Shown here: positions 63,827 through 64,000 of the stretch, one piece after another
Layout: each line of letters starts with the position of its first letter
Numbering within the stretch: position 1 is the stretch's first letter
Assembly (NCBI GenBank): GCA_900772835.1
Contig: CAAGSA010000071.1
Location: 10,938 to 74,937, forward strand
From: an uncultured Prevotella sp.
Lineage (GTDB): Bacteria; Bacteroidota; Bacteroidia; Bacteroidales; Bacteroidaceae
Direction: 5' to 3'
Length of the DNA stretch: 64,000 nucleotides
Program-made: the position numbers and the translations under genes
The notes under the pieces: generated by a model
The model's database searches: none
Seen by the model: the letters and a program-made list of their open reading frames with translations, nothing else
Told to the model about the DNA's origin: nothing

Positions 63827-64000
63827 TATAATACGAGTGAAAACAGCGTTTTACTACATCATTTCTTTTAATAATAACATCTTTTAACTAATAATTGTCA
63901 TTAGGCGGATTCCAGAAGCAAGTGCAAAGTTAATAGGAATATCCTAAAACCACTTCTGTAGGTGTTAAGAAATCAATCTTTTTTCGAGGTCTCGCATTAA

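Overview
The window looks like a chromosomal segment of a member of the Bacteroidales, most likely Prevotella or a close relative. Supporting signs are two SusC/SusD pairs, outer-membrane lipoproteins and T9SS-type C-terminal tails, a PorZ-like protein, and start regions that lack strong Shine-Dalgarno sites. Many upstream regions carry the Bacteroidetes -7 box TAnnTTTG, several in the form TATCTTTGCACC. Species and GC content were not computed. No tRNA, rRNA, insertion sequence, CRISPR array or prophage gene was recognised.

Layout. 1-3169 (+): end of an MsbA-like ABC exporter, a lipid A acyltransferase and an LPS-kinase-like protein. 3302-7908 (-): a four-gene operon for a CDP-activated surface-glycan substituent (CDP-glycerol-type transferase, PhnW/AGXT-like aminotransferase, TagD-oxidoreductase fusion, LicD). 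8514-13526 (+): SusC/SusD pair 1. About 14.0-15.1 kb (-): a candidate 31-residue membrane peptide and a conserved hypothetical. 15282-18158 (+): SDR dehydrogenase, RbfA and a LolC/E-like permease. 18450-23237 (+): split transketolase, FGGY kinase and FucI-like isomerase, which together form a ketose-phosphate pathway compatible with D-apiose use. 23828-30466 (+): SusC/SusD pair 2, a lipoprotein and a T9SS-tail secreted protein. 31314-31961 (-): a DUF4294-like protein. 32455-41123 (+): an LtaS/OpgB-like phosphoglycerol transferase, a 1498-residue surface protein and a DUF6056-like membrane protein. 41483-46582: NadA followed by four glycosyltransferases in two convergent pairs. 46856-53854 (+): LeuS, a YitT-family protein, RdgB and a PorZ-like protein. 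53898-60772 (+): a tightly packed envelope-glycan operon with two polytopic proteins, a DPM-like GT2 and three acyltransferase-3 proteins. 60868-63714 (-): an M16 zinc protease.

Most of the gene content concerns the envelope: lipid A and LPS modification, phospho-substituted glycan, O-acylation, T9SS cargo and glycan uptake. The sugar module at 18-23 kb sits between two SusC/SusD pairs that have no glycoside hydrolase or sensor nearby, so uptake and central catabolism appear here without the depolymerising enzymes.

The strongest unexplained signal is non-coding. At least seven intergenic regions carry arrays whose unit sequences mostly differ from place to place but whose spacing is always 21-22 bp. 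The longest runs in one register for about 300 bp near 13.65-13.95 kb while its unit sequence drifts. Two arrays (near 16.2 and 39.4 kb) share a unit. Some arrays invert orientation at the centre, forming long imperfect hairpins. Also notable are a cluster of DnaA-box-like 9-mers upstream of nadA and a small-peptide gene with a 16-bp palindrome at its promoter.
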